This document shows, piece after piece, positions 49,873 through 57,580 of a stretch of DNA of 57,580 nt. This stretch comes from Verrucomicrobiales bacterium (lineage in GTDB: Bacteria > Verrucomicrobiota > Verrucomicrobiia > Limisphaerales > UBA9464). The DNA is taken from positions 1 to 57,580 of the forward strand of contig JAIYBC010000019.1 in the NCBI GenBank assembly GCA_027488845.1, given 5' to 3'. Under the pieces are notes generated by a model, which did no database searches, was not told the origin of the DNA, and worked only from the letters and a program-made list of their open reading frames with translations. Position 1 is the first letter of the stretch. The number at the start of each line of letters is the position of its first letter. Both the position numbers and the translations under genes were made by a program.

Positions 49873-51630
49873 TCACCGTCGCGTGGCCGGGTATCGCTGG
49901 GAGCCTCCCACGTAGGTGGACTCGACCCGGATTTCCGCGATCCGCAGGGGCTCGGACGTCCTCGGATCCCTCGACAACACCACGAAGTCGGCGACACGGC
50001 CTTCCGTGATGGTCCCCTTCACCGCCTCCATCCTCTCGGCGAACGCGGAACCCCACGTGAACTCGCGCAGCGCGGTCTCGACCGGGATCTTCTGGGATGC
50101 CCCGTACACCCGGCCGCCGACACTGGTGCGTGTCACCAGGCTTTGCAGTCGCCGCATCGGCTTGCAGGCGCTCACCGGCCAATCCGAATTGCCGGACACC
50201 ACGATGCCGAGTTCCTCGGCGCTGCGGTTCGGATGCATGTACTCCCAACGCCGGGATCCATACTCCTCCATCTTGTCGCCGTGTTCGTAGACGTAGGAAT
50301 GGAGGGCCAGCACCACCCCAAGGTCCTTCGCCCGTCTCAGGAGGGGCCCGGGACAGATGCTGGCATGCTCGATCCGGAATCGCGGATCGGCCTTCGGATG
50401 CTCCTGCAACGCGCTTTCGAACGCATCCAGGACCATGGCGATTTCCCGATCCCCATTTGCATGGATCGCCGGTTGGAGGCCCGCCTTGTGCACCCGGAGC
50501 ACCAAGGCGTCCAGTTCCTCCTGGGTTCGGGCTGGCGGGATCCCGTAGTCGTCGCGGAAGCCCGTGGCCGGGTTCACGCGGTCGTAGGGTTCCGAAACCC
50601 AACAGGTCCGGCCGGACAACGAGTTGCCGTGGACGATCTTGATCCCTCCGAGCCGCACCCATTCGTCGCCGAACCCGGACTCCATGCCCGCCGCCTCGAC
50701 GACATCGAGGTAGGAGGCCTGCATCAGCACTCCGACCCGGCAACCGCGTCCGCGTCGGGAAAGCTCCTGATAGACCCGGAGCGCCTTCGGCGTTCCAGCC
50801 GCGTCCTGCACGCTGGTGATCCCTTCGGCGAGAAACCGATCGAAACAACGTCCATAGGCCTCCACCAACTCCTCCCACGTGGGTTCCGTCGTCTTCGGTC
50901 CGGCCGCCTCGACGAGTCGAAGGGCCGGAGGTTCGCGGAGGATCCCATCCGGCTCCCCTTCCCCGTTCCGTCCGAAGGCGCCCCCCTTCGGATCCGGTGT
51001 CTGACGGGTGATGCGGGCCGCCCTCAGCACGACGCTGTTCACGGCCCATACATGCCCGCTGGAGTGCCGCAGCAGGATGGGATGGTTGGTGGAGACCCGA
51101 TCCAGCAGTTCCCGGGTCGGATGCCCTCCCAACCGGGTGTCCTGGTAATTGAATCCCCGGATCCACGAGCCGGCCGGCGCCGCGGCCGCCTTGGATTTCA
51201 GGACCGCCTGAAGCCTCTCCCGATCCGGCACCCGCTCCGGATCCAGATCGACTTCGCCATGGATGGAATCTTCCGGGAACTCGGGTCGCGGATGCAGATG
51301 GGAGTCGTTGAAGCCCGGAACCACGGTTCGCCCTTCCAAATCCAGCACGCGGGTCGTGGCTCCGCGATCCTTCAGCACCTCGGCGTCCGAACCGACTTGG
51401 GTGAAACGTCCCCGACGGACACTGAACGCACTGGCTGTCGGCCGAGCCGGATCGACGGTGAGGACGACTGCGTTGTGGACGATCAGATCGGGTGCCTCGG
51501 CCCCGAAAGCCGGCGTCCCGGCTCCAAGAACGAAGCCGAGGAACAAGGACGGACACCACCGACCGAGGAGTCGGAATCGGAAGCCCGTTGAAGGAGCGGC
51601 AGTGCCGGATTCGGGAGTGAGGGGGGCCAT
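49873..51630 (-). CDS. Exported amidohydrolase (YtcJ-like, Amidohydro_3)
   Basis: A 585-residue metal-dependent hydrolase with a signal segment (CPSLFLGFVLGAGTPAFGAE). Features: VVPGFNDSHLHP (metal-binding HxH), NYQDTRLGGHPTRELLDRV, LQPAIHANGDREIAMVLDAFE and the terminal TITEGRVADFVVLSRDP. YtcJ-like family members hydrolyse amide bonds in varied substrates; the substrate here is unknown. It is not close enough to neighbours to call an operon. Confidence 0.88.
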   Translation of the reverse strand: MAPLTPESGTAAPSTGFRFRLLGRWCPSLFLGFVLGAGTPAFGAEAPDLIVHNAVVLTVDPARPTASAFSVRRGRFTQVGSDAEVLKDRGATTRVLDLEGRTVVPGFNDSHLHPRPEFPEDSIHGEVDLDPERVPDRERLQAVLKSKAAAAPAGSWIRGFNYQDTRLGGHPTRELLDRVSTNHPILLRHSSGHVWAVNSVVLRAARITRQTPDPKGGAFGRNGEGEPDGILREPPALRLVEAAGPKTTEPTWEELVEAYGRCFDRFLAEGITSVQDAAGTPKALRVYQELSRRGRGCRVGVLMQASYLDVVEAAGMESGFGDEWVRLGGIKIVHGNSLSGRTCWVSEPYDRVNPATGFRDDYGIPPARTQEELDALVLRVHKAGLQPAIHANGDREIAMVLDAFESALQEHPKADPRFRIEHASICPGPLLRRAKDLGVVLALHSYVYEHGDKMEEYGSRRWEYMHPNRSAEELGIVVSGNSDWPVSACKPMRRLQSLVTRTSVGGRVYGASQKIPVETALREFTWGSAFAERMEAVKGTITEGRVADFVVLSRDPRTSEPLRIAEIRVESTYVGGSQRYPATRR

Positions 51631-52073
51631 GTTTGCCGGAGAGGGATCCGTAAAGGCGCAGCGGCGCCCAACGGCCTTCGGGCAAGGTTCAAGGATCTCT
51701 CCAAGGATCGCAGCACGCTTCGGTTACAATCAGGAAAAGCGCGGCGCCTTGGCACCACTTCAGGAAGGAACGGAGCTCGCCGCAGGCGGCACCAGGTGGG
51801 ATGAAGGGCACCCGGCCGGAGCCTTACTTCTCACCGCCTGGGTTTCCGGATCCGAGTCGCGAACCCGGCTTTGGCGCGCCGCCCCTTCGCGAATGGCTCT
51901 GGGTGGGAATCCCGACTTGGCTCACCCATCCGTGGCTTTCCGTGCAAATCCGTGTCTCCAAGGAAAGCGCGAGCGGACTCGCGCACTCCATGACGCTCGC
52001 GTGCATTCCCGGGTGGTGGACTTCGTTGTGCGCAAAACGACGGTCCTTCGGACCACGGACGAAAGAAGCAATC
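51631..52073. other. Intergenic region with a REP-like hairpin
   Basis: About 440 bases. I see no supported gene. It holds a copy (minus strand, near 51955-52005) of a hairpin repeat whose core GCGCGAGTCCGCTCGCGC also occurs in inverted orientation near 56854-56871. A short minus-strand frame here reads like that repeat and is not credible as a gene. Confidence 0.6.
51966..52005 (-). repeat. REP-like palindromic repeat, copy 1
   Basis: On the minus strand the core is GCGCGAG, TCCG, CTCGCGC, preceded by a GTCATGGAGT-like segment. The same unit occurs at 56832-56876 on the plus strand with only a few differences. The hairpin stem is 7 bp, perfect. Confidence 0.65.
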
Positions 52074-54347
52074 TCAGTCGATGTAGACGAACTCATTGAG
52101 GTTCAACAACGCCCGGGCCAGTTCCGCTTCGCTGCGATCCTTCGCCAAGCGCAGCGCAGCCATCAGCTCCGTATTGTCCGGTTGCCTCAATAGGGTCCGC
52201 CGGAACAGTTCCCGAACCCGGGCTTCCTCCGTTCCCGGAACCGTCTCGGCCACCGAGGCCGCCAAGGCCTTCGACGCTTCCTGGATGAACGGCGAGTTCA
52301 GCAGCGTCAGCGCTTGGGGAGCGACGGTCGACTCGTCGCGGCGGGCGCAGGAGGTCGAATTCTCCGGGAGGTCGAAGGTCTCGAGGAACGGCACGCGGAC
52401 CGTCCGCTTCTGGACGAGGAACAGGCTCCGCACCCCCTGCTCCGACTTCGGCGACGGATACCAGCCCTTGGTCCGGGTCTCGTTGTCGTCGAGGAAGGCG
52501 GGATTGGCCTGGAGGATCTCCGCCGGGAGTTCGGGCCACACCGGTGGTCCGCCCGGAGTGGTCCGGAGTTGACCGGAGACGCCGAGGATGGAGTCCCTCA
52601 GCTGCTCCGCCGAAAGCCTCCGCGGGTTCCAACGGGAAAGCAGCCGGTTGCCGGGATCGATCCGGGCCTGTTCGGGATGGACGCGCGAGGACTGACGGTA
52701 GGTCGCGCTGTTCACGATCAACCGGTGCAGGGCCTTCGCGGAACCGCCGGACCTCACGAACTCCGAGGCCAACCAGTCGAGCAATTCCGGATGGCTGGGT
52801 CGCGTGCCGGCGAGGCCGAAGTCGTTGGCGGAGGCGACCAGTCCCGTACCGAAATGCTGCTGCCAGATCCGGTTCACGAACACGCGGGCGGTGAGCGGGT
52901 TCGTCGGTGAGGCAATCCAGTCTGCGAGCGCGAGCCGACGTCCCAGTGTCTTCGGATTGCGCGGACGGCTGGCCGGCGCCGGGTTCGGATCCAAGGCGGA
53001 GATGAATCCGGGTGCGACAGGTTCCCGCTCCGATCGGTGGTTTCCCTGGAACAGGATGCGCGTCACGCGCGGTTGCTCGGGCGCGTCGGTCATCAGGAGG
53101 CCCGATTCCGGCACGGGACGATCCGTGCGCAGTGAGCGGATGCGGGCGTCGATCGAATCCACCAAGGCGACGGCCCAGGGCTCCAACCCCGACTTCAACG
53201 CCTTGTCGCCGGGCTCGATCCGTTTGCGCAACGCCTCGGCCCGTTCCTCGGACACCGACTTCGGATCGGTCTTCCAGCGCTGCCACTCCGCCTGCTCCTC
53301 GGCAGGAAGCTTCCGTAGCCTCGCTGCGACGAGGCGCTGGCGAACGGGTTCCATGACGCCGTTGCGTCGGCGTTCCAGATCGTCGATGCGGCGGTCGATC
53401 TCCTGTTGCTCCTGCTCGATCCGACGGTGCGCCGGTTCGAGGTCCAAGGGACGGTCATCGGCGAAGCGGACCCCTTCGAAGAAGGCCCGCATGCGGTAGT
53501 GGTCGGCCTGGGAGAGCGGGTCGAACTTGTGGTCGTGGCAACGGCAGCACGAGAAGGTCAGCCCCAGGAAGGCGCTGCCGGTGGTCTCGACCAGGTCCGC
53601 CATCAGTTCGGCCCGGCTCCGATCCTGTTCGTTGAAGAGGGACGCCGCGTTGTCGTGCGGTCCCATGCGGAGGTAACCCGTGGCGATCCAGGCGTCCTGT
53701 TCGTCGGCGTTCGACGGAAGTCCCTCCACCAGTTCGTCGCCGGCCAGCTGCTCGCGGATGAAACGGCCGAACGGCAGGTCGCGGTTGAAGCTTCGGACCA
53801 CGTAGTCACGGAACCGCCACGCCCGCGGACGGAACTCGTCCCAGTCGAAGCCGTTGCTGTCGCTGTACCGCACCACGTCCAGCCACAGCCTCGCCTGATG
53901 TTCCCCGTGGCGTGGGGAGGCCAGCAGCCGCTCCACCTGGCGTTCGTAGGCGTCCTCGGACGTATCGGCGAGGAACGCCTCCATCTCGGCGGGCGTGGGC
54001 GGCAGACCGGTCAGGTCGAGGCTGAGCCGACGTAGCAGGGAGCGGCGTCCAGCCTCGGGGGAAGGTTCCAGGGCCGAACCGGCGAGGCGTTCACGGATGA
54101 ATCGGTCGATGGGATTGCGTTCACCGACGGCAGGATCGCGCGGAGGCGGATTCGTGGAAACCGGGCGGAGCGACCAGAGGTCGAGCCGGGTGCCGCCGAA
54201 GATCCGGACGATGGGATTGGAGGGGTCGCTCCAGGCGTCCCCGATCCGCCGTTCCAACGCCGGCTCTGCGCCGAAGCCCATGACCGCGCCAAACGACGCC
54301 ATCGAGATGGCGAGCCGGAGAAGCCTTGGGTTGAGGGCCGGATGCAT
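52074..54347 (-). CDS. DUF1549/DUF1553 planctomycete-type protein
   Basis: A 757-residue exported protein: signal segment (PRLLRLAISMASFGAVMGFGAE), an N-terminal DUF1549 (NPIDRFIRERLAGSALEPSPEAGRRSLLRRLSLDLTGLPPTPAEMEAFLAD...YADVVRYSD-like WLDVVRYSDSNG, then CCRCHDHKFDP) and a C-terminal DUF1553 (LGRRLALADWIASPTNPLTARVFVNRIWQQHFGTGLV...). The CCRCHDHKFDP stretch has a CxxCH heme-like signature. Such genes usually sit next to a DUF1501 gene; none is adjacent here. Confidence 0.92.
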   Translation of the reverse strand: MHPALNPRLLRLAISMASFGAVMGFGAEPALERRIGDAWSDPSNPIVRIFGGTRLDLWSLRPVSTNPPPRDPAVGERNPIDRFIRERLAGSALEPSPEAGRRSLLRRLSLDLTGLPPTPAEMEAFLADTSEDAYERQVERLLASPRHGEHQARLWLDVVRYSDSNGFDWDEFRPRAWRFRDYVVRSFNRDLPFGRFIREQLAGDELVEGLPSNADEQDAWIATGYLRMGPHDNAASLFNEQDRSRAELMADLVETTGSAFLGLTFSCCRCHDHKFDPLSQADHYRMRAFFEGVRFADDRPLDLEPAHRRIEQEQQEIDRRIDDLERRRNGVMEPVRQRLVAARLRKLPAEEQAEWQRWKTDPKSVSEERAEALRKRIEPGDKALKSGLEPWAVALVDSIDARIRSLRTDRPVPESGLLMTDAPEQPRVTRILFQGNHRSEREPVAPGFISALDPNPAPASRPRNPKTLGRRLALADWIASPTNPLTARVFVNRIWQQHFGTGLVASANDFGLAGTRPSHPELLDWLASEFVRSGGSAKALHRLIVNSATYRQSSRVHPEQARIDPGNRLLSRWNPRRLSAEQLRDSILGVSGQLRTTPGGPPVWPELPAEILQANPAFLDDNETRTKGWYPSPKSEQGVRSLFLVQKRTVRVPFLETFDLPENSTSCARRDESTVAPQALTLLNSPFIQEASKALAASVAETVPGTEEARVRELFRRTLLRQPDNTELMAALRLAKDRSEAELARALLNLNEFVYID

Positions 54348-54480
54348 TGGGAACCGCGGCAGGATCCGTCCGGGAGACCGACTGGGCAACCGCCAATGAG
54401 AAGGACCGGAGAGCGTGGAAGGGTCCTTGGAAAAACACTTCGCCCGGACGGCGGTTTCGCTGTTCCATTCCCGCCCTGCG

Positions 54481-55947
54481 ATGTTGCACCGACTGACCAT
54501 TTCCGAGCTCACCGCCCGCATCGAGAAGCGGGAATGCACGTCCCGTGAGGCGACCTTGGCCTGCCTGGACCAGATCCGCCGCGTGGACGGACAGGTCAAG
54601 GCGTTCCTGAGCTACGACGAGGCCGACGCCTTGGCACAGGCGGCCGCGGCCGACGCGTTGGTCCGCGGCGGAGCCATGCTCTCCGCCAAGCCGCTGCTGG
54701 GCGTGCCGATCGCCTTGAAGGACGTGTTGGCGCACAAGGGGCAGCCCCTCAACTGCGCGTCGAAGATCCTGGGCAACTTCATCTCGCCCTACGACGCCAC
54801 CGTGGTGACCAAGCTGAAGGAGGCCGGCGCGGTCGTATTCGGAAGGCTGAACATGGACGAGTTCGCGATGGGCAGTTCGACCGAGAACTCGGCGTTCTTC
54901 ACGACGCTGAACCCATGGGACACCACGCGGATCCCGGGCGGATCGTCCGGCGGTTGCGCCGCGGCGGTGGCCGCGCACGAGGCCTTCGCGACGATCGGCT
55001 CGGACACGGGCGGCTCCATCCGCCAGCCCGCCGCGCTCTGCGGATGCGTGGGCGTGAAGCCGACCTACGGCCGCGTCTCGCGCTTCGGCCTGACCGCCTT
55101 CGCCAGTTCCCTCGACCAGATCGGACCGTTCACCAAGGACGTCACCGACGCGGCCCTGGTGACCCAGGTGCTGAGCGGGCACGACCCGATGGACTCGACC
55201 TCGATGCGGGAGCCGGTGGTCGACTACCGCGCGGGTTTCGGCGGGGACCTGAGGGGCCTCCGCATCGGGCTGCCGAAGGAGTACATGATCGGCGGGCTCG
55301 ATCCCGAGGTGGACGCCTCGGTCCGCCAGGCGGTGGAGCAGCTGCGGAAGCTCGGGGCCGAGATCGTGGAGGTCTCCCTGCCCCACACCGAGTACGCCGC
55401 GGCGACCTACTACATCATCGCGCCGGCTGAAGCATCGGCGAACCTCGCCCGCTTCGACGGCATCCGCTACGGGGCCCGGGTGGACGGCGCGGATCCGTTC
55501 GAGCTGAACAGCCGGACGCGAGGTGACGGCTTCGGTCCGGAGGTGAAGCGGCGCATCATGCTCGGCACCTACGTGCTCAGCAGCGGCTACTACGACGCCT
55601 ATTACATCCGCGCCCAGAAGGTGCGTACCCTGATCCGGAACGACTTCCTCAAGGCCTTCGAACAGGTGGACGTCATCGTCACCCCGACGACCCCATCCGC
55701 CGCGTTCAAGGTGGGCGAGAAATCGGATGACCCGCTGCAGATGTACCTTTGCGACGTGTTCACCATCTCGTGCAACCTCGCCGGCATCTGCGGCATCAGC
55801 ATCCCGTGCGGGTTCACCGCGTCGCCGAAGCTGCCCATCGGCCTCCAGTTGCTCGGCAAGCCGTTCGGAGAATCCACGCTGTTCCGAATCGCCCACGCCT
55901 ACGAGCAGTCCACCGGCTGGCACCGGGAATTCTCACCTCTCGCCTGA
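54481..55947 (+). CDS. gatA: Glutamyl-tRNA(Gln) amidotransferase subunit A
   Basis: A 488-residue amidase that releases ammonia from glutamine for conversion of misacylated Glu-tRNA(Gln). The amidase signature Ser-cisSer-Lys is intact: Lys in PIALKD (about 80) and [11 protein letters not shown] (about 155-165), followed by [32 protein letters not shown]. gatC and gatB are not adjacent in this window. The next gene follows by 17 bases on the same strand. Confidence 0.95.
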   Translation: MLHRLTISELTARIEKRECTSREATLACLDQIRRVDGQVKAFLSYDEADALAQAAAADALVRGGAMLSAKPLLGVPIALKDVLAHKGQPLNCASKILGNFISPYDATVVTKLKEAGAVVFGRLNMDEFAMGSSTENSAFFTTLNPWDTTRIPGGSSGGCAAAVAAHEAFATIGSDTGGSIRQPAALCGCVGVKPTYGRVSRFGLTAFASSLDQIGPFTKDVTDAALVTQVLSGHDPMDSTSMREPVVDYRAGFGGDLRGLRIGLPKEYMIGGLDPEVDASVRQAVEQLRKLGAEIVEVSLPHTEYAAATYYIIAPAEASANLARFDGIRYGARVDGADPFELNSRTRGDGFGPEVKRRIMLGTYVLSSGYYDAYYIRAQKVRTLIRNDFLKAFEQVDVIVTPTTPSAAFKVGEKSDDPLQMYLCDVFTISCNLAGICGISIPCGFTASPKLPIGLQLLGKPFGESTLFRIAHAYEQSTGWHREFSPLA

Positions 55948-55964
55948 TCCCCTTCCCCGCACCC

Positions 55965-56699
55965 ATGTCCAACGAGAAAGATCCCTCCACCTCCCCGTCC
56001 ACCGGCTTTCGCGTCTGGGCCGCGGACGACGTCGTCTACGGCCCCGTCGAACTCCCGGTGCTCGTCGACTGGGTGGGCGACGAACGCGTCCTGCGTTCGA
56101 CGTGGATCTTCAGCGAGTCCAGCCAGGCCTGGACCCGCGCCGGCGACGTTCCCGAGCTTCAGGCATTGTTCGGCGCCTCCGAGCCGGCGACGGCGGGTTC
56201 CGCCGATCCGTCCGCGGCAACCCAACTGGTGCCGGGCATCCGGCCCGGATCGTTGCGTCGGGTGAAGATCTTCGCGGCGATGAACGACACCCAGCTGGGT
56301 CGTTTCGCGCAGCTCATGGAGGTCGTGAAGGTGGCGTCGTTCAAGGAGGTCGTGAAACAGGGCGGCCCCGGAGATGCGATGTACGCGGTGCTCGAGGGCG
56401 AGCTGCGGGCGCGCCTGCTCAGCGCGGGACGCGAGACCACGCTGGCCACCTTCCAACCCGGAGACGTCTTCGGTGAGATCACCTTGTTTGACGACGGACC
56501 GCGTTCGGCCGACGTGATCGCCAACGTGGACTCGACGCTCCTCCGGATCTCGTCGGCGCGGTTCGACGAACTCTGCGCGAAGCATCCGGACCTGGCGACG
56601 CCGCTGCTGCTGAGCCTCGGCCGGACGCTCACGGGCCGGATCCGGAATGACAACAAGCGCCTCGGCGAGCTGGTCACCCTGACGCGCGCCAGCCGCTGA
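55965..56699 (+). CDS. Cyclic-nucleotide-binding-domain protein with GYF_2-like head
   Basis: A 244-residue protein. Residues about 15-70 (FRVWAADDVVYGPVELPVLVDWVGDERVLRSTWIFSESSQAWTRA) resemble a GYF_2-type domain. Residues about 105-230 form a cAMP-binding beta-barrel of the Crp type (KIFAAMNDTQLGRFAQLM...GPGDAMYAVLEGELRARL...FQPGDVFGEITLFDDGPRSADVIA). No DNA-binding HTH follows, so it probably modulates a partner protein. It follows gatA closely. Confidence 0.85.
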   Translation: MSNEKDPSTSPSTGFRVWAADDVVYGPVELPVLVDWVGDERVLRSTWIFSESSQAWTRAGDVPELQALFGASEPATAGSADPSAATQLVPGIRPGSLRRVKIFAAMNDTQLGRFAQLMEVVKVASFKEVVKQGGPGDAMYAVLEGELRARLLSAGRETTLATFQPGDVFGEITLFDDGPRSADVIANVDSTLLRISSARFDELCAKHPDLATPLLLSLGRTLTGRIRNDNKRLGELVTLTRASR

Positions 56700-56831
56700 A
56701 GCGGCGCCATCTCCGTCCAGCCCTATCCGCCCGCTCGGGATGGGAAACGTCTTTCGGCGCTGGGTTTCCCTCACCCACGGACGTGTCCCCGGTGGATTCA
56801 CAAAGGGGCTGAGCTTCTGCGGTTGGAGGAA

Positions 56832-56876
56832 GCGCGCACGCGTCATGGAGTGCGCGAGTCCTCTCGCGCTTTTCCC
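56832..56876 (+). repeat. REP-like palindromic repeat, copy 2
   Basis: Core GCGCGAG, TCCT, CTCGCGC, in opposite orientation to the copy at 51966-52005. Perfect 7-bp hairpin stem. Confidence 0.65.
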
Positions 56877-56913
56877 GAGCGGCCAAGAGACGTCCTCAAG
56901 CCGACGCTATAGG

Positions 56914-56977
56914 GACAGAGCCCACCCAATTGGGGACACCTCTCTGACAGAGCCCACCCAATTGGGGACACCTCTCT
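56914..56977 (+). repeat. Perfect tandem duplication of a 32-bp unit
   Basis: Two adjacent identical copies (56914-56945 and 56946-56977) of a unit containing CCCACCCAATTGGGGACACC. The AATTGGGGAC core echoes other sites in this region. Confidence 0.9.
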
Positions 56978-56990
56978 TGGCGCCGAACTT

Positions 56991-57058
56991 CCTTCACCCA
57001 CGGACGTGTCCCCATTCGATTCCTCCTTCACCCACGGACGTGTCCCCATTCGATTCCT
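56991..57058 (+). repeat. Perfect tandem duplication of a 34-bp unit
   Basis: Two adjacent identical copies (56991-57024 and 57025-57058) of a unit containing CACCCACGGACGTGTCCCCA. A third, partly diverged copy is near 56769-56800. Confidence 0.9.
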
Positions 57059-57580
57059 GATGGAAGGTTGAAGGGCTAAAGCCGATAAAGGGACACTTCA
57101 ATTGGCTACCTGTGTTCACCAAGGAGCTCTGCCACTCAATTCAATGCCTCCCAGGCGACAATTCATCCGAAAGCTCTTGGAACGGCACAACTAATCCTTC
57201 GTCTTGGTGCCGCTCCCATCTGTTTGTCATGCCAGAATTCGCCTGCTCCAAGAAGCCGATTGGGGACAAGAGCCGATTGGGGACATGTCCGTAGGCTACC
57301 GAATCAGGAAGATCTGTCTGGGTAGGCGGGTGGGCGTGGTTGGCTCAGGTGACTTACAGGCCGGCTGATCGCCGGCAGCACTGTGTTCGGCGGTTGGGAT
57401 CGTTCGTCAGCGGCGCTTGGCGGCGGTTTTGGAGCCCGCTCGCTTCGATATCGGCGGTATCGGCCAGCAAAGCGGCCGCCGCAGGCGCACCTCTGACGTA
57501 CCCGGGCCGTTGCAGCCCGGTTTCGGTGCGCTTTTGGGAGGTTTCCCTGTCTGCGTCAGGGATCTTCTGTCAGTTCAGGC

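Larger units (their letters stand above)
56700..57580. other. Repeat-rich region without a gene
   Basis: About 880 bases up to the right edge. It holds the second copy of the REP-like hairpin (about 56832-56876), a perfect 32-bp tandem duplication (56914-56977), a perfect 34-bp tandem duplication (56991-57058), and two copies of agccgattggggaca (57256-57286). I see no protein family in any frame. The segment 57300-57580 has an inverted GCCGGCTGATCGCCGGC (about 57363-57379) but nothing else recognised. Confidence 0.6.

Noticed and set aside
56914-57058. A CRISPR array
   Set aside because: The repeats are contiguous tandem duplications of two different units without spacers, and no cas gene is nearby.

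Overview
The window is a high-GC chromosomal segment that looks like a Verrucomicrobiota genome, probably from the Pedosphaera/Limisphaerales side of the phylum. The lineage call is an inference from gene content: a PVC-type membrane-bound dehydrogenase fused to cytochrome c, a DUF1549/DUF1553 protein, a PEP-CTERM metalloprotease, a pseudopilin-like protein, several secreted proteins sharing a C-terminal 'ES(T/S)xDL...xxFxRLR' module, and dispersed REP-like repeats.

Layout. 1-4604: end of one secreted protein and a 1430-residue PKD/cohesin/dockerin surface protein, closed by a strong terminator. 4984-8116: a small integrase island (XRE regulator, tandem Phd/YefM-like protein, HTH protein, tyrosine recombinase) beside a tRNA 3' fragment and tRNA-Thr; tRNA-Gly follows. 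8588-15462: envelope and secreted proteins, with a LacI-family regulator divergent from a pseudopilin-like gene across a perfect 9+3+9 palindrome. 15623-21620: housekeeping genes mnmE, prs, rplY, pth, rpsF, ssb and rplI. 22103-27794: ftsH and tilS, divergent from lptD.

27862-38790: a 10.9-kb prophage, the most important object in the window. It encodes no integrase. It lies between two copies of a 15-bp core, the left one sitting in a 28-bp site that resembles a XerCD dif site. A rightward operon carries small proteins and an SF3/DUF5906-type helicase and ends at a terminator. A lone secreted protein follows. A leftward operon of about 17 tightly overlapped genes carries a ribbon-helix-helix protein, an A32/FtsK-HerA-type packaging ATPase, a 364-residue candidate double-jelly-roll major capsid protein, and a run of small proteins each with one C-terminal membrane segment. 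There are no tail, portal or large-terminase genes. I read it as a tailless, membrane-containing (PRD1/PM2/FLiP-like) dsDNA or ssDNA phage that uses host XerC/XerD to integrate at dif.

38939-56699: PVC-type cytochrome, Rieske protein, glycosyltransferase, two methyltransferases, an Opp-type peptide transporter (without its ATPases), secG, tpiA, a secreted amidohydrolase, a DUF1549/DUF1553 protein, gatA and a cyclic-nucleotide-binding-domain protein. 56700-57580 has no convincing gene and holds tandem and REP-like repeats. All assignments come from reading motifs and composition; no database search was run.
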